The position numbers and the translations under genes are program-made. A DNA stretch of 45,733 nucleotides, taken from positions 1 to 45,733 of the forward strand of contig NZ_JAHKPK010000053.1 of NCBI RefSeq assembly GCF_018860665.1, in the 5' to 3' direction. The stretch comes from Pacificibacter marinus. Lineage in GTDB: Bacteria; Pseudomonadota; Alphaproteobacteria; Rhodobacterales; Rhodobacteraceae. The notes under the pieces are model-generated. The model was not told the DNA's origin. It saw only the letters and a program-made list of their open reading frames with translations, and made no database searches. Within the stretch, counting starts at the first letter, position 1. Every line of letters begins with the position of its first letter. Shown here in pieces: positions 43,241 through 45,733 of the stretch.

Positions 43241-43262
43241 GCAAACATCGAAAGATGTTTGC
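43241..43262 (+). terminator. Hairpin with GAAA loop after the TRAP operon
   Basis: GCAAACATC (43241-43249) and GATGTTTGC (43254-43262) form a perfect 9-bp stem with a GAAA tetraloop, 86 bases after dctM. There is no long T-run, so it may be a weak terminator or a 3'-end stabiliser. Confidence 0.5.
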
Positions 43263-43376
43263 CTGTGTTACTTGAAGCGGGCAATTTTGGATGCCCATTC
43301 CTTGATCTAAAACATCTACCATATTGGTAAATGTCTATCGCCTTTGTTTTAGAGGCCACCAACATTTGAGGTCATT

Positions 43377-44696
43377 ATGCTGAGCATTCTTTCCAATCGT
43401 ACATATCGAAACCTCTTCGCGGCACAAGTTGTTGCGCTTTTGGGAACGGGGTTGGCGACAACTGCCTTGGGTCTTTTGGCGTATGACCTCTCTGGCGCGA
43501 ATGCAGCCAAGACGCTTGGCATCATTTTTACCATCAAGATGATCGCATATGTCTGTGTCGCGCCAATCGCAGGCGCTGTTGCCGTTCGAATGGACCGTCG
43601 CCGTCTGCTGATAGGCCTCGATATTGTGCGAGCGGCATGTGCGCTTGCATTATTTTTCGTAACGGAAGTTTGGCAGGTTTATCTATTGATCTTGGCGCTG
43701 CAATCCGCCTCGGCTGCGTTCACACCGACCTTTCAAGCGACATTGCCTGATGTTCTTCCCGATGAAGCTGATTATACGCGCGCGCTCTCGCTATCACGGT
43801 TGGCCTATGATCTGGAAAACATTCTGAGCCCGACTGTGGCGGCGCTTTTGCTGCTCGTGATGAGCTCTGGATCGCTCTTTTTAGGAACTGTGGCTGGCTT
43901 TGTGGGCTCTGCCTTGCTCGTCGCGTCTGTGGTGCTGCCGTCTGCCACTGCTGCCAAGCAAAGCAAGGTCTTCGGTGGCATGGCGCGAGGGTTTCATATC
44001 TATTTTGCGACACCACGCTTACGTGGATTGCTTGCTTTGAACCTTGCAGCTTCGGCTGCGGGCGCGATGGTTTTGGTCAATACAATCATTGCTGTCAAAG
44101 ACTTGCTTGGTCTGTCTGATAGCGGGCTTGCGTGGACGATGTTTGCTTTCGGAGCGGGGTCAATGACGGCGGCACTTGTTTTGCCACGTTTTCTCACAAG
44201 GGTCTCTGATCGCCTGGCGATGATATCGGGTGCGTTTTTGATGCTGTTCGCCTTGATCGGTCTGTGTCTTTTGATTGCGATAAACGGCTTAAGCTGGGTC
44301 TATTTACTCGGAGCTTGGGCGCTTGTTGGATTTGGTTACTCGGTTGTGCTTACGCCTTCGGGGCGCATTTTGCGACGCTCGGCCAATCCAGAGGATCGCA
44401 CGGCGCTCTTTTCGGTGCAATTTGCCCTAAGCCACGGCTGTTGGCTCATAACCTATCCGCTGTCAGGGTGGGTGATGACGACCTTTGGCATGATCCCTGC
44501 CTTGCTGGTGTTGGCGAGCCTGACACTTTTGGGGATCATAATGTGTCTCGTGCAGTGGCCTGCAAACGACAGAAGCCAAGTCGGGCACACGCATGCGAAC
44601 CTGCCATTGGATCACCCGCATCTCAACGGAAAACGCACACATGAACATGCCCTCGTTATAGATGAGCTACATCCTTACTGGAGGACGCATTTTTAG
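43377..44696 (+). CDS. MFS transporter with His-rich C-terminal tail
   Basis: The 439-residue protein has twelve predicted helices and MFS motif A-like basic loop AVRMDRRRLLIGLDIVRA after helix 2. It resembles the Bcr/enterobactin-exporter type (MFS_3) group. The C-terminal tail after residue 400 is cytoplasmic and rich in histidine (HTHANLPLDHPHLNG, THEHALVIDELHP), which could bind a metal. TGAGG precedes ATG 43377. It seems to be a single-gene unit with unknown cargo. Confidence 0.85.
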   Translation: MLSILSNRTYRNLFAAQVVALLGTGLATTALGLLAYDLSGANAAKTLGIIFTIKMIAYVCVAPIAGAVAVRMDRRRLLIGLDIVRAACALALFFVTEVWQVYLLILALQSASAAFTPTFQATLPDVLPDEADYTRALSLSRLAYDLENILSPTVAALLLLVMSSGSLFLGTVAGFVGSALLVASVVLPSATAAKQSKVFGGMARGFHIYFATPRLRGLLALNLAASAAGAMVLVNTIIAVKDLLGLSDSGLAWTMFAFGAGSMTAALVLPRFLTRVSDRLAMISGAFLMLFALIGLCLLIAINGLSWVYLLGAWALVGFGYSVVLTPSGRILRRSANPEDRTALFSVQFALSHGCWLITYPLSGWVMTTFGMIPALLVLASLTLLGIIMCLVQWPANDRSQVGHTHANLPLDHPHLNGKRTHEHALVIDELHPYWRTHF

Positions 44697-44845
44697 GATA
44701 TTTAACCAAGCTGAGCTGTGTGGATCTTATAAAAAGGCAAGTATTTATAAAATCGAGCTCCCGCAACCAATACTAACTCATCAATAATATCAACGGCTTG
44801 GGTTTTGTCACTCAGGCCTTTTTTGCGTTTGGACCCCAAGCCGAG

Positions 44846-45586
44846 CTACAAGAGATCAGCAAGGGCGCCATGAAGGTGGACGGACAGCTTGCCCTCTGGC
44901 TCCGTTGGCGTGAGCACAATCCGATCCACCAGACCACGCAGGGCATCCTTCGCCGCCAGCATGCCATCTGGTTCCTGAAGTTGCGAAATCAGATCGCTGA
45001 TCTTATCGCGGTAGGTCTCGGCCATCTTTGGATGGATGCGGATTGGTGAGGGGGCGGGGTCGCGTTCAAGCTGCGCTTCCAACTCAATGCGGCGCGCGTC
45101 AAAGGCCAGCATCCGGTCTTTGACGCGCGCCGCAGGGATGCCTGCGAGGATCGCGTCGACCAGCTTGGCATGGTCGGCTTTAACTGTCGCAAGTTCTTTG
45201 ATGAGGGCATTACGGTTCTGCGCGGCTGAGGCCTGCAGGCGGTTGCGCTCTTTGGCGTATTCTTCGCAGAACATCGCCAAAGCGTCTTGATCCATCAGGT
45301 TATTTTGCAGCGCAGCAAGCACAAGCCGTTCCAGTTCCTCTTGTGAAATCATCGCCATGTTGGTGCAGCAAGCCTTGCCCTTGTTGCGTGCGGTTGAGCA
45401 GCCAAAGCTGTGTTTGTTCACTTTTGAAAATCCGCCCCCGCATTGACCGCAGCTCATAAGGCCAGAAAACAGGGTTTTGGGACGGCGGCGGTCCCAGATC
45501 GGCGTGTTGGTGTTTTTGACCTTTAACGCCCCTTGGCGGGTCCGCACTGCATCCCAGAGGTCTTGGTCAATGATCCGCAAGTCTGG
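44846..45586 (-). pseudogene. Large serine recombinase, C-terminal part
   Basis: The frame runs from the break at 45586 to TAG at 44846. It begins with PDLRIIDQDLWDAVRTRQ (part of the recombinase domain), then the zinc beta-ribbon with CGQCGGGFSKVNKHSFGC and ARNKGKACC, then a coiled-coil region (AKERNRLQASAAQNRNALIK) and the terminal segment (MLAAKDALRGLVDRIVL). The N-terminal resolvase domain with the catalytic Ser is missing, replaced by the IS3 element beginning at 45587. A decayed C-terminal homologue lies at 9555-9797. Not functional alone. Confidence 0.85.
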
Positions 45587-45733
45587 TGTCTAGCGCCCAA
45601 TTTCAGTACCACTAATTTTGTATTTCTCTACTAAGGTTTCTGGAACTGGGGCGCATATCTAGGGCGTGATGAGGCCGGTTATGATTGTATTCTCGGAGCC
45701 AAGCATTGATCGCGACTTGGGCTTGTTTGAGGC
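45587..45733 (-). pseudogene. IS3-family transposase tail and IS end, frameshifted (cut by window edge)
   Basis: Read leftward from the right edge: QAQVAINAWLREYNHNRPHH, then ALDMRP, which is the typical end of an IS3-group rve domain. The frame then shifts in a run of C: a second phase gives VPETLVEKYKISGTEIGR and a TAG at 45590-45592, matching the normal C-terminus. The IS terminus is probably TGTCTAGCGCCC at 45587. The remaining part of the element lies beyond the window. It differs from the IS3 tail at 3-95. Confidence 0.75.

Noticed and set aside
1-45733. Composite transposon bounded by the two IS3 tails.
   Set aside because: The tails come from different IS3 types by their C-terminal sequences, so they cannot form a matched pair.
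1-45733. CRISPR arrays, tRNA genes, toxin-antitoxin pairs or known phage-defence genes.
   Set aside because: Looked for by eye on both strands; no regular repeat-spacer pattern, no cloverleaf-like segment and no defence family was recognised.

Overview
The window looks like an alphaproteobacterial chromosome or megaplasmid segment, most likely from the Rhodobacteraceae (Roseobacter group). The reasons are the dense, short-spaced operons of catabolic genes, TRAP and polyamine-type ABC transporters, a large alpha-2-macroglobulin/PBP1C pair, a DUF1127 protein and the codon style. No rRNA, tRNA or CRISPR array was seen. Both ends of the window lie in truncated IS3-family transposase genes, so it may be a contig that was broken at repeats.

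Layout. (1) 1-520: IS3 transposase tail and decayed IS debris. (2) 0.5-5.2 kb: a BASS-type transporter, a GntR regulator with two winged-helix domains, and a divergent pair of dehydrogenases (Ldh family, Gfo/Idh/MocA) with a palindromic operator candidate between regulator and target. (3) 5.5-9.3 kb: end of the beta-ketoadipate pathway: a broken PcaB-like lyase, an IclR regulator, then pcaI-pcaJ-pcaF with overlapping junctions. (4) 9.3-10.8 kb: a scrap of a large serine recombinase and an IS481-family element cut at its 3' end. (5) 10.8-17.4 kb: a visibly GC-richer cassette that starts exactly where the IS481 homology stops: HxlR regulator, divergent DUF1127 protein, SAM methyltransferase, OsmC protein, flavin monooxygenase, second OsmC-like protein, GFA-domain protein and nitronate monooxygenase. 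It looks like a mobile oxidation/detoxification module of unknown substrate. (6) 17.4-25.6 kb: an unrecognised gene, then pbpC coupled to a 1825-residue alpha-2-macroglobulin (cell-envelope defence and repair). (7) 25.6-26.9 kb: IS scrapyard: the 5' end of an IS110 element with a strongly structured leader (candidate bridge RNA), fused to a decayed IS481 transposase. (8) 27.0-38.9 kb: a long leftward block: M20 deacetylase, LysR, DUF1028, RidA, GST, quinone oxidoreductase, a complete polyamine-type ABC transporter, 2-hydroxyacid dehydrogenase, an AroQ-like protein with altered active site and a second flavin monooxygenase. It reads as an uptake-and-catabolism locus for a small nitrogenous or oxoacid compound. 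(9) 39.6-44.7 kb: rightward TRAP transporter operon with an Asp/Glu racemase/maleate isomerase-fold enzyme between DctP and DctQ, then an MFS exporter with a His-rich tail. (10) 44.8-45.7 kb: C-terminal part of a large serine recombinase, interrupted by an IS3 element.

The window is therefore a patchwork of small-molecule catabolic modules, each with its own regulator, separated by zones of insertion-sequence wreckage. The most interesting candidates for something undescribed are the GC-rich HxlR/OsmC/monooxygenase cassette, the structured leader of the IS110 fragment, the active-site variant AroQ-like protein, and the TRAP operon with its embedded racemase-fold enzyme. All functional pathway statements are inferred from families and context; no database search was possible.
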